Positions 9,910 to 20,430 of a stretch of DNA of 64,000 nucleotides are shown here, in pieces. The translations under genes were made by a program, and so were the position numbers. Numbering within the stretch: position 1 is the stretch's first letter; each line of letters begins with the position of its first letter. Below the pieces are notes generated by a model that was given only the letters and a program-made list of their open reading frames with translations, did not search any database and was not told the DNA's origin. Source of the DNA: Cheiracanthium punctorium (lineage: Eukaryota; Arthropoda; Arachnida; Araneae; Cheiracanthiidae); contig JAWZYV010012253.1 in assembly GCA_038373885.1 (NCBI GenBank), positions 124,001 through 188,000 on the forward strand, given 5' to 3'.

Positions 9910-11810
9910 CGGAAGGATAATTCAAACTGTTTAATTACGAAAAAATTGTAAAACATACTTTTTAAAACAGTACCGCATTTATTGACTAAAAGGAAAAATG
10001 TTATTATTATAATATGTAATAGTTTTATTTGTTTATTTCGACTTTCTTTTAGAAAAATGATGGAAATTGTTGGCGAAACCTTTTGATTTGAAAATAGTTT
10101 TCTTCCTTCTGACAATATATTTATTGCTTACCATTATTAAATTAAATTCGAAATAATTTAATAATTATGTATAGATAACCGAAATGGATGGTTTGAAATC
10201 TTTACTATTGATCATGTTTCCGATTCCGACTTCCTCAACACTCGCTATATGTAATTTTCCATTGCAAACTCTTTAGTAAATATACCAATTCTGAAAAAAG
10301 CTAACTGAATCAAGCGATTTGAATAAATATAAATACATTGCCATTTAAGAAATTATTAAAAGTGAACATTAGCATAATTTGTTCTTCGAAAAGTTCATAT
10401 TGGAAATCCAACTTAAGACTGAAGATAAATTATTTTAGTGTAGTAGATAATTTTGAACGAAAATTATTATTTTTGTATAATTCATAACTGGTTGTTGAAT
10501 ACATTTATTTAAGTGCAATTCTTGTATTTTCCTAGTTGAAGAAAACCTTTTTGAACAAAGTTAGTAGTATAATAACATAGAAAATGTTGCATCTGTATAT
10601 GGGTTAAAGACGCAATGCAAAATAAGAAAATACAAAGCTTATTCAACAATATTTTGAGACAGCTTAGAAAATTTAAGTGTGGCATTAACAGTTTTCATAC
10701 TTTTTTTAAATCATAGTGTATTTATAAAATAATTGAAAAAATAAAATAATTGAAAAAAGATGAAAAATTTGTGACATTTGATTAATATTGTAACACGAAA
10801 ACATATTTTGTCCTTTAGCAGTCATTCTTTAAAAAAAGATTTCAGCTTAAACTGTTCGCAAATACTCATATTGAGGCAGAAAAATGTAGTAAAAGTTTGA
10901 CTTACTATGTTTCAGTTAAATGGGCATATTATTAATCAATAATTTCAAAAAAAACATATTATAGTATATTGTGTAGTAAAGCTTGTGAAGAGGCATCCTG
11001 GAAAATTTCAAGTCACTTAGGCGATTTATTTTTTTTCAAAACCAAGTGGCATGAAATAATATTTTTTTCTTCAAAAAACAGTCCTAATTCTTTTCATTTA
11101 AAACATGAAGAATTTTTAAAGCAACATATTAACGCATCAAAATCTGTGAGAGAAAACGGGATATTCAGAATGTCTTTTCCCAATGTTTTCTTTGCAATGT
11201 TACAACAGTAAGCGTATAAGAATGATTAAATACTCATGATACGTATAAGAATAACATAACGAAGTATTAAATAGTAAGATAACATATTAAATGAGTAGTG
11301 TTTTTTATAATTTTCATGTTTTACAATGCAATTTTGTGTATGAGAACTATATTTGAATGTTGCAAATAACATTCAATTAGGAATTATAGGAATACATAGA
11401 ATTTTTCACCATACGTTCTAATTAAACAACACTAAAAGATATATATGATTGACTCTGCATCAAATTATAACCCTTCTGTTTTTATTTTTTCGAATAATAA
11501 ACGTACAAACACATATATTGAAACAAATGAATTAATAAAGCTTAAGCACAGGAATGGGGGGAAAAGACATTGCATCCTCTCTTTTGTTCATATTTCAAAG
11601 TACCTAATTTTAGAATGTTTTAGATTCTCCTAGACTTATAACTTGATATTTTTAAAAGAGGCTCAAAAGTTGCATGATTCTTAATTCTTTTGAAGATAGC
11701 TTAAGTAAGTCAAAGAAAGACTGCACTACACCTTTTTTTTGTTTAAGGTAAAGATCACTTACCTTGTAATATTCAGCAAAATTATCCACATTTGAATCCA
11801 CATCACTGAT
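9910..11810. other. Unannotated AT-rich stretch
   Basis: Short open frames (for example 10969-11211) have no recognisable motif. No inverted terminal repeats were seen. Confidence 0.5.
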
Positions 11811-12051
11811 AAATATTATCCATATATTCACATTCATGAAGCTTTTATAATCACATGCTTTTAACACATACTCGCTGAACTTGAGATTAGTACATTCTTG
11901 AATACTAGGGAAAATATCCACACATTTGAAAAAATAATGCTCGTCATTTACAAATATTACCCATATCTACAAACTGAAAGCTTTTAATCACATGCTTTTA
12001 ACACATACTTAGTTGCACTGAATTTGAGACTAGTACATTCTTGAATCCTAG
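11811..12051. repeat. Tandem duplication, two units of about 141 bp
   Basis: Unit 1 (11811-11908) and unit 2 (11952-12051) share AAATATTA-CCATAT, TCACATGCTTTTAACACATA, CTGAA-TTGAGA and TAGTACATTCTTGAAT-CTAG. The divergence indicates an old duplication. Confidence 0.8.
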
Positions 12052-12099
12052 TTAAAGTGAGCAGCACGTGGAGAACGCCAGACGTGTTTTGTGACGTAG

Positions 12100-12235
12100 G
12101 GCAGTGGGGGGAAAGCACTGTAGCAGGCCCGAGGAGTACAATAGAGAAGGCCCTGGGTAAGGGAACACCGGGGTTCTGCCCCGGTACTTTTTTCCCAGGA
12201 AAGGCGGCGCAATGGTTAATAAAAATATCAGGTGT
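12100..12235. repeat. GC-rich patch related to 9790-9850
   Basis: It contains GCAGGCCCGAGGAGTACAAT and AGAAGGCCCT, matching the reverse complement of the island at 9.8 kb. The class is unknown. Confidence 0.4.
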
Positions 12236-12704
12236 TATAAAATGCCCGAAATTTCAGGCTCTACTGACATAATTTAATTATTACTTCATTGCACTAAAAA
12301 ATTCTAATAACAAACGTGTCATCCTCAATGTTTATTAAATTTAAAGGTCCACAATATCTTTTGTCAAAATGTGGTTGCTTCGACAGACAAGACAATCTCG
12401 TTATGTCAATCACGAGTGTTCCAGAAGTCATACTGAAGGAAAAGAGGAAATGTAGTCGTTGTTCTAAAATTAATTGATTTTTCCTATTGAAATTTCAATT
12501 TAATAAAGACTTTATTAAAAAATAAGAGAAAAGAAAAGGTTGGCCACTCCCCTTCTTAGAAAGATTTCGCATACGGCGGGCTTTATTCATATTGCCCCGT
12601 CATTTTTTATTTTAGGACTGCATCCCTGCAATCGCATTTATAAAACACTTTTCAACACATTTGACTTACTTGTACAAATACGCAGTGAGGTAATTGGGTG
12701 GGGC
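12236..12704. other. Unannotated stretch
   Basis: No recognisable gene or repeat. Confidence 0.5.
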
Positions 12705-12865
12705 CAGGGGCGGGCCGACACGGTAAGCATGGTAAGCAATGTATCGGGGCGCCATCTTCGAAGGGGCTCCATTCCGAATACAAAAACTGAGAAAATCTTA
12801 TCTTTGTAAAAGGGTCGCTGTTTTCACGTTTGCAAGGGACGCCACGTAGCCTATGGCCGCCCCTG
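12705..12865. mobile_element. Probable hAT MITE with CAGGGGCGG ends
   Basis: The left end CAGGGGCGGGCCGAC and the right end GGCCGCCCCTG form an imperfect inverted repeat over 161 bp. The flanks GGTGGGGC and CGTGGCGG match at 5 of 8 positions, consistent with a decayed 8-bp duplication but not proof of one. Confidence 0.5.
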
Positions 12866-13614
12866 CGTGGCGGCTAGCCCAAATAGGAAGATTTCAGACC
12901 AGGGGGTCCGAACGCGGAAGTTATCTTTCGAATTCATTCGAATTCAAATGCTCATTGTAAGATAAATGCTTTGTTCGGCTAATATTCTGCAATCTCGTCC
13001 ACCAATACTGAAAAGTATTGCGTGTTTCTTCACATCACCGAGTATTTCTTCTCAGCGAAAGTCAGCACAGAAGTGAATCAATTATTTTTTAATTCGATGG
13101 GTTAAATAGAAAGCATTTGATGCCCTTTGATTCCAAATGACCCCCCTTCTAAACTTTATCTCCAAATTCTACTTAAAAACGCTGCATATCTCAAAACAAG
13201 TCACTTGTTGTATGCTTGAAGTGCTATTAGGTTTCTTTTTTTTACTTGAATGCAACCCCTGGTAAAATACTGTTTACATCCTTGTTTTCAGACACTACCC
13301 ATAGGTGTGCTGAATTTTTTTTGTAAGCTTTTATGAAAAAGCTGTAGCATTAGCCATAATCGTCAATAACTATTCAACTTCACTTTATTTTAGTTGATTA
13401 ATGTCTCTAAATTGTATTTTATACCAGTCTTTTTTTTTTTTTAATGAAAAAATATGTTTAGGGCACACCTTTTAACCCATGTCCTCCAAAAGAGAGAGAG
13501 AAAGAAAAGCTTCAAACTTTGACTGCGCTTAGACCGTAATGCATACTATAAATGCATATCAATAAAGTACTGATTATTTAGATATAACTATCTACTGAAC
13601 AGATGGAGTTATAG
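12866..13614. other. Unannotated stretch
   Basis: AT-rich with short homopolymers. No gene signature. Confidence 0.5.
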
Positions 13615-14180
13615 CAGTGGTGGCTCGTGGGATACAGCAAGTACAGCCGGGCTGCACTTAAAATTATCAACAAATGCTTTAAATTAATTTATTCTACTAA
13701 CTTTCTTAAATTCAGATTAGAATTATGGAATTTCTATGATAAATTAAAAAAAAATCTAAAACAAAAACAAAAAACAACGTGTTGTAGTAACTGCCGGGTT
13801 GCTCATTCTGAAAAAAGCCCTTTAATCTTCCCGCAATTCAACTGTGAGTCTTGGTACAGCCGAGGCCTCCGACAGAGGAGAAAGAATCTTTCTCCTCTCT
13901 CGGAGGCCTCGGTACAGCCCTCATAGCCGATCAAGAAATTGGCAACACCGTTGCCATGGCAACGAGTTTGTAAGCAGTCTCTCCGGCATAGGGAGTTAGT
14001 AGCTAAGTACAGCCGATGAAAGATTTTCAAACGACGGCTGTAGTGAATTCGACTGACTGATTGGCTCGAGAAGTGAGGGAGGGGTACGGAGAATATATGT
14101 TCGGAAAACTCTCGACTTTATATTGCTGAATTTATCAAGAAGGTAAGCCTGGATAGGCGCTTATGAATGGACAATTACCC
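13615..14180 (+). mobile_element. ZMYM1-like hAT derivative, copy 3, 3'-truncated
   Basis: It starts CAGTGGTGGCTCGTGG after AGTTATAG (13607-13614) and follows the hAT family to ACAATTACCCATC, where similarity stops abruptly. It is about 99 percent identical to copy 2 (18075-18640) but clearly different from copy 1. It carries a strong hairpin at 13861-13911, with arms GAGGCCTCCGA..AGAGGAGAAAGA, shared with copy 2 and absent from copy 1. The transposase fragment and the right terminus are missing. Confidence 0.85.
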
Positions 14181-14971
14181 ATCTTATTATCACTGTCCTT
14201 ATAGGACGTATTTTTTATTTCGCTGAGCTACCACCATCCGTTGTAATAATTTTATGTTTCAATAGTATCTTTTTAATAAAATAATTTCAAGTATTTAACG
14301 TCTTTTTATTATATTGCAACTAAGTGTAATCGAACCTGCATTTTAACACAACGCCTTTTAATCTCAAATTTAACTCTGCACTCAATAACTTCACCATAAC
14401 ACCCCCACCGTACAAAAAAAATACGCCCATATGCACTTTCGCCCAATGCGCCCCATACACTAATGTTTTCATATACAAAATTTCAGCCTTTCATCGTAAA
14501 AAGTCTTTGAGATATTTTTAAATAAAGATGATCCGGGGTTATACATGAGTTTGAAATGTAAACACTAATTACTAAAGTGGAAAAATATTATTTTCTTTCG
14601 TAATTTCTGCATGATCCCTGGAGTGCGATCAATCCGCCATGATTTTTTTTCCTTCAAGAGTCATTGAAAAGTGGTTTAAATCAGGATACTTTTAACTTTC
14701 ATATCTCTGACAGTTTTTAAAATGTAGTTCTCAAATTTTATACACTACCTTATCAGTGTATGGGGCACATTTTATAAATTGGGAATTTTTGTGTATGGGG
14801 ATTGTACACAAATTTAAAAAGTGTAACATTTTTAAAATTAAAGAGGAAATTTTTTTTAATTGGGGGTCTTAATTCCGACTTTATTTTGAAAAAAAATTTC
14901 CCGTTACTTTGCACACTTATCTCTAATAGATAAAAAGTTAAAGCCCGTAACCACCTTTTTGGGACACCCTG
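14181..14971. mobile_element. Possible mariner-type relic; only the right end is clear
   Basis: The right edge TTTTTGGGACACCCTG is followed by TA (14972-14973), a form seen at the ends of many mariner-like elements (CAGGGTGTCCC inverted). I could not find the matching left end upstream, so the left limit given here is only the end of the previous element. Confidence 0.35.
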
Positions 14972-15004
14972 TATAATACGCACACAACACATATACGTAC
15001 AGTA

Positions 15005-17270
15005 GGGTGGGTCGTTTTTCCCTTTTTTTTTAAAATCAAAATCGCCTGTGGTCGGAAAAGTTGTGTATTGACATAAAATGTCTGTAAAAATGTTTTTTTT
15101 TTATTAAAATATATTAAGACCCCTCCGCCCCCTCTCAATACTTTAGTTAGCTTCGACTCAACAACAGGCAAGGTCAAACGAAAATTCCGATTTCACTAGC
15201 ACAACTGTTCTGGATGCACTGAGCACTGTAAATCGTGCAAAAGTAAACTCTAAACTGCTGCTTCTTTGAGATCGGAGCTAGAGTGTAATCTAAAAGTAAC
15301 AAAAAATGAAAATGAAGACAGACTCTAATATATATGGTTATCGATAAATGTAATAAAATAGACAGTCAAAGGAAGAAAGTTCTCCTGGACTTGCAAAACA
15401 GTTTAGCAAGGAGTAAGATAGCTTTGCAGGCACTACATTTAGATGACAGAAAGGACTGAACCTTAGCAATTGTTAAAGAAGGGGGAGTTTCAAACAAAAG
15501 AATCAAAGCACATATAGTGTTATTTAGTGTTATTATTGCAAGAGCCAGAAAGCAATTATCTTCGCCATGTATATCACCAGAAAATGGCACAGCTAATGAA
15601 GTGCTGCCTAGCATTTAACAAATTGGTTATTTATGGTGGATTTAGCTGCAATTGGATCGGATGAAACAGCCCTGAATACTGGTGTTTAAGGTGGTGTGCG
15701 CTTGTTTGAATTGCATGTGAGAAGTCCCTTGCAGTTGTTCATATGCAAACCTTTACTTTATTTAGTACGGTATCTAGATGGAAACACTACAGGCCTTTTT
15801 ACATATTGTGGTCCTATAGGGAAAATTCTGGACTCATCTGAAATAAACTACTGATTGTGAAGTTTAGAAAAAATGTTGTTGATCTGCCCACGGGAGATAT
15901 AGATGGACTTAGTACTAATCAAAAATATTTGTATCAAACCTGTCAATCGATATCATCTGAAAATTGTCCTGTCCAAAAACTATCCACCAAATCAACTGGA
16001 AAGTTCTCTTATGCCAGGTGGCTTACAAAGGCAAATAGAGCGCTTCATCTGTATATTGGTACAGAAAAGCTATCACTTGAAATAGAAACTATTGTGGAAT
16101 ATATTCTAAAATTGTAATCAAAAGTTTGGTTTATCATTAAAACTGAGCTTTTATGCACAGCCAGTGCACAGCATCTTTGGAAAGTTACACATTACTCAAG
16201 ATATCCGTGCGAAGAACTGACATTAGTTCTGTATCCTGCAATTCAGGAATGGTTTATGGTCACCCAGAAAACATACCGATTGGCATGATCAAAGACAAAC
16301 GATCATATGTAAGGAAAAAAGACAACATATACTCAGTGCAGAATTTGAGGAAATGGTTACAACGCGGAACTCTTGCAATAATACTGTATATTCCTTCCTT
16401 TCGATTCTTCTCTGTGAAACGCCCCCTTCTTTAACATTTGCTAAGGCTCAGTCCTTTCTTCCATCTAAATATAGTGCCTGCAAAGCTATCTTACTCTTTG
16501 CTAAAATATTTTGCAAGTCCAGGAGAACTTTCTTCCTTTGACTGTCTATTTTATTACGTTTATCGATAACCATAATAGAGCCTACCTTCACTATCATTTT
16601 GTTGTTGTTGTTACTTTTACATTACATTGTAGCCCTGATCTTAAAGAAACATCAGTTTAGAGTTCACTTTTGCACGATTCAGTACTCAGTGCATCCAGAG
16701 CACGTAAGCAAGTGAAATTGGAATTTTTGTTTGACCTTGACCAATGTTGATTGGAAGCTAACTAAAGTATCGAGAAGGATCTCATTTTTTTTTAACCCGG
16801 TCGGTCAGTAAAATCATGGAGGCGGTGCGCCCTTCTTTAAAGGGTTGGGTAGAACCCTGTTGTTGTAGTACCGATCAGTAATATTCAAAACAGTGAAAAA
16901 ATCGTATAGAGAAAATGGTATAGGAAGAGCAGCTTTATTAAAAAATAGCAAATCATACAAATTTCAAAAGTCTGGCGGAAGCTTTAAATATGATACGATA
17001 TCAAAAAAACTTTTTTTCACAAACGAAGGCTCTTACTATTCAATTATTTCCACTACAGTCAGTTAAAAAATTTGATACATAAAGAAATTAAAAAATAAAG
17101 AAAAAACATCGAATTTCACGTATTTGGTGAAACTTCATGGGCCTGGCGGGGGGGTCTTAATATATTTTAATTTCCAAAAAATTTTTTTTACAGACATTTG
17201 ATGTCAATACACTACTTTTCTCACCACAGGCGATTTTGGTTTTTTAAAAAAAGTGAAAAACGACCCACCC
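15005..17270 (+). mobile_element. DNA transposon X, complete but fold-back and decayed
   Basis: The ends are GGGTGGGTCGTTTTTC and its inverse, with TA at 15003-15004 and 17271-17272. The left arm (15005-15510) is repeated in inverse at 16390-17270, but there a ~360 bp insertion (about 16775-17135) interrupts the arm. The arm includes protein-coding sequence, so the right arm carries the start of the gene in antisense. This is unlike a normal short TIR and suggests the original right half was replaced by an inverted copy of the left half. The central 15643-16372 carries the decayed X protein. TA flanks point to a TA-targeting superfamily, but the class is not settled. Confidence 0.75.
15201..16372 (+). 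pseudogene. Decayed protein of an arthropod DNA-transposon family (X protein)
   Basis: The coding trace runs left to right in shifting frames. It starts with a stretch reading VLDALSTVNRAK (about 15205), then LHLDDRKD (about 15433), then AAIGSDETALNTG-stop-GGVRLFEL (15646-15720). Next come YLDGNTTGLFTYCGPIGK (about 15775-15825) and DLPTGDIDGLSTNQKYLY with RWLTKANRALHLYIGTE (15857-16080). Last is HPENIPIGMIKDKRSYVR (about 16260-16320). The order matches an uncharacterised family common in arthropod genomes with DGRKD, GCDGTNVNTG, GPIGK, DLSTDQ-YL, RWLTTANR-LRLYV and AHPEN-L-AM-TDER motifs (from memory). Several in-frame stops and frameshifts make it non-functional. Its biochemical role is unknown to me. 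Confidence 0.75.
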
Positions 17271-17274
17271 TAAC

Positions 17275-17862
17275 CAGGGTGCGAATTGACGGGGGGGGGG
17301 GATGCCGGGGATTGTCCCTGGCTGAAGAATGTAATATCCCTGGCTAGAGAAATGCTAATTGATCCCTGCCAGGGATACTATTTATCCCCTGCTGGAGAAA
17401 TGTTAAAATTAGTCTCTGTCGTTACAAATTCAACAGTACCTAACGATTTTAAGTATTGAAAATAGAAATTCTTTTATTTACTAGACAAAGGAGCAAGTTA
17501 AAAACATCCCTTTGAAATCGATATATACATGCCTGATGCTCTTCTCATTCTGCAACAAATGAAGACTGCGAAATGAACGAACAAGCGCTGTTCCGCCACG
17601 AGCTGAATTTGAGGGTGGACGTAGAATCGACATAGGCAGGAATATATGTGCACAGAAAATCGGAGGTTGACTTCTGTTTGAATTTAAGTCCCTTCCCAGA
17701 CATGTTGGCGTTTGCATTTGTCATGTAATACTTAATATATTATGTGAGTGGAGCATTTTACGCCTTCCCTCCATTTTTTCCTTATCAAATGTCCCCTCCA
17801 GAAGAATGTTTTCTTTCAAATGTCCCCCCCCCCCCTGGAGAAAATGTTCAATTCGCACCCTG
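17275..17862. mobile_element. hAT-type MITE family A, copy 2
   Basis: This is the duplicate of 1013-1597 with the same ends and the same 8-bp duplication ACCCTAAC (17267-17274 and 17863-17870). The shared TSD shows that it was copied by the large duplication, not by a second transposition. Confidence 0.85.
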
Positions 17863-17873
17863 ACCCTAACGTA

Positions 17874-18074
17874 CAGTGGACTCGCGCTACAACGCTTTCT
17901 GACCTACGCGAATTGGATTTTCGCGGGTTTTTTCACGAGTATGTATTTTGCTAAAACGATCTCCTCGCCCAGAACACACGAGTTTTCGCCAACAGTAGGA
18001 AGTGCCAACATTCATTTATATTCATATATAGGAAATGGCAATATATAGTTAGGGAGAAGATAAAACAGTTTGAG
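17874..18074. mobile_element. Left half of the TA-flanked pogo/Tc1-type MITE
   Basis: CAGTGGACTCGCGC follows TA at 17872-17873. The element is interrupted by the hAT at 18075, and its right half, present in copy 1, is absent beyond the hAT here. Confidence 0.8.
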
Positions 18075-19149
18075 CAGTGGCGGCTCGTGGGATACAGCAA
18101 GTACAGCCGGGCTGCACTTAAAATTATCAACAAATGCTTTAAATTAATTTATTCTACTAACTTTCTTAAATTCAGATTAGAATTATGGAATTTCTATGAT
18201 AAATTAAAAAAAAAAATCTAAAACAAAAACAAAAAACAACGTGTTGTAGTAACTGCCGGGTCGCTCATTCAGAAAAAAGCCCTTTAATCTTCCCGCAATT
18301 CAACTGTGAGTCTTGGTACAGCCGAGGCCTCCGACAGAGGAGAAAGAATCTTTCTCCTCTCTCGGAGGCCTCGGTACAGCCCTCATAGCCGATCAAGAAA
18401 TTGGCAGCACCGTTGCCATGGCAACGAGTTTGTAAGCAGTCTCTCCATAGGGAGTTAGTAGCTAAGTACAGCTGATGAAAGATTTTCAAACGACGGCTGT
18501 AGTGAATTCGACTGACTGATTGGCTCGAGAAGTGAGGGAGGGGTACGGAGAATATATGTTCGGAAAACTCTCGACTTTATATTGCTAAATTTATCAAGAA
18601 GGTAAGCCTGGATAGGCGCTTATGAATGGACAATTACCCATCAAAGCAGTATTGTTTTTAAGTAAGCAAGAACTGGCATTTAGAGGACATGGCGAGCGAG
18701 AAAATTCTTTAAACATGGGAAATTTTAAAGAGCTTTTAAAATTATGGATATCTGAATTAAAACAACGCCTTTTTATGAGGACATCACTGACCGATTCGCA
18801 AGTTTAAAAGAAAGGAGGATTGATTTGACTTATAAAAAATAAGTAAGTTTTCTTTTTTTTTTTCTTTTCTTCTGAAGTTATCGTTACAAAAGAAAATTCT
18901 AAGGAAACTTCGAATCAGATACGGATTAATGCAATTTTGAGGATAAGAGCGGATGGTTGAAATTTATGTAAATTTTATGGAAGTAAAATAGGATCTCTTG
19001 CATTTTTTATGAAATTTCTTTTTCCACGGTGAGGGCTTAATCCGTTTTCGAATTCAGTAACAAAGATTTTCCATTCCTGTGGGGAGGAAGGGGGGGGGAG
19101 CTCATATGCTTCCGGCTGCACTAACAGTTTTGACCACGGGCCACCACTG
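18075..19149 (+). mobile_element. ZMYM1-like hAT derivative, copy 2, with mismatched flanks
   Basis: The ends are CAGTGGCGGCTCGTGG and CCACGGGCCACCACTG, 1075 bp apart. The left flank is AGTTTGAG (18067-18074), the right flank AGTTCTAA (19150-19157). They do not form a TSD, unlike copy 1. The left ~560 bp are nearly identical to copy 3 and include the hairpin at 18323-18373. The right ~510 bp can only be compared with copy 1, from which they differ by around 5 percent. The element is therefore probably a recombinant between two hAT insertions. Confidence 0.88.
18622..18807 (+). pseudogene. hAT transposase fragment (ZMYM1-like), copy 2
   Basis: This is a 61-codon frame with the same KQELAFRGHGERENSLNMGN block as 2323-2508. 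It differs at a few residues (for example LLKLWISE instead of LLKLLISE). Only the short conserved block remains, without a catalytic core. Confidence 0.8.
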
Positions 19150-19157
19150 AGTTCTAA

Positions 19158-20059
19158 TTCCACAGTCTAATTAACTTGTACACACTCTTAAAAAGAAGGA
19201 AAGAAAAATAGCATATTAAAATTCAAAGAAAATCCCCATCTCCCGTACAGCATGACCCTTTAAAAATATTTCTCAAGCTTCCAGAGAAAAAAAATTCCTG
19301 GTTTGAAAACGACATGAAGGAACAATTACAAATGAAATATTGAATAACTTTTTACTTTAAATTTCAGAAATTCTAAGAATAAAGAAATCGTCTAAAGCAT
19401 ATTTTTCTCACCGAATTTTAGCAAATGAAAATAAAGAGCACTACCAGTACATTTTGCCGTATTATTAGGATTTTTATGATCTGGAACTTCTTACACCTGC
19501 GCGATGAAATGCCAGATAAGAAAGTGATCAAACATTTCTTCTTGTGAAGCAGATAGGCTCCCCATCACTGTGTGCGGTTTCACGATTATGTTAATAAGTT
19601 CCAAGCTTTTGCTTCTAGACTATGTAATTTGTCCCGGCCGGCTCCATTCAATTCCGCAGGCTAAACAACAGGTACCTGCCTCCATGACACGTACACATAG
19701 AAAGTGCATTTGGGAACATATTTGAGAAGTCACGTTAGCTCCGGCGCAGCGACTAATGTGTTCCACCTTTGAGATTAAGATGAATTTTGGAGTTAGCTAC
19801 AAACACACGCTACAACCGTAAAGTTTGCAGGTCTTTCTACCATTTTTCTGCTGTGAGCAAAGATGCTGCAGCTGCATGATGTTCTATTATTAATAAAAAA
19901 TCATCCAAATTTTTTGAACTCGATGCCTGCGATATCGGCATATGCTTAAATGACGTCGTTCTCTGATGACATAATGCCTTTAATGTACAGCAATAACATT
20001 AAATTTTACAGTTATTAATTACGCCAGCAGTAATACTTATCAAATTAGAGTGCTTCTAA
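19158..20059. other. Unannotated stretch
   Basis: Single-copy-looking DNA. No gene, TIR or repeat match was recognised. Confidence 0.5.
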
Positions 20060-20430
20060 GTCCCGCAGTAGATCAATTGGTTAAAGTCGGTTCCGGTTCC
20101 CATTAGAACCCGAAAGTGAGCAGCACCGACTTGGTTAGTGCTTGGAAGGGTAAACTTCTCTCTTGACTGAATGTGAATCAGCTGTAGACCATGTACGATA
20201 AACGGAACTGATGGATGTAAAACCTGTCGTGACTCCATATCCTCCATGTTCAAACGATTCTTTTGGGGGTGCCAATCTAGATACTAGATTTCTCATCCGG
20301 AAACTGTTCAAAAGTGAGAAATCATTCGTAGGGAGCAACGTCTCCCGCACTCGTAACGGTCAAACCTACAGTAGGCCGCTGACTCATCCATTAGAAAGAA
20401 AGAAAGAGAGAAAAAGAAAAGAGGTCTTAT
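20060..20430 (+). mobile_element. Possible tRNA-derived SINE with an A-rich tail
   Basis: TAGATCAATTGG at 20069-20080 resembles a tRNA A box (one base off TAGCTCAATTGG). It is followed by CGGTTCCGGTTCCCATTAGAACCCG, which could be a degenerate T-arm. The 3' end is a GAAA/GAGAAAAAG purine tail at 20391-20425. No flanking duplication is identified. It is not a functional tRNA, as no cloverleaf can be formed by eye. Confidence 0.4.

Larger units (their letters stand above)
16271..19149 (+). repeat. Copy 2 of the 2.87 kb direct duplication
   Basis: It matches 1-2873. The match stops exactly at the right terminus of the hAT element: copy 1 continues AGTTTGAG (TSD), copy 2 continues AGTTCTAA and unrelated DNA. 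Up to 18074 the copies are nearly identical. Inside the hAT, copy 2 follows copy 3 instead of copy 1. Confidence 0.9.

Noticed and set aside
1..19149. The two 2.87 kb direct repeats as LTRs of a retrotransposon
   Set aside because: There are no TG...CA termini, primer-binding site or gag-pol between them; the repeat consists of nested DNA transposons and differs in its right flank.
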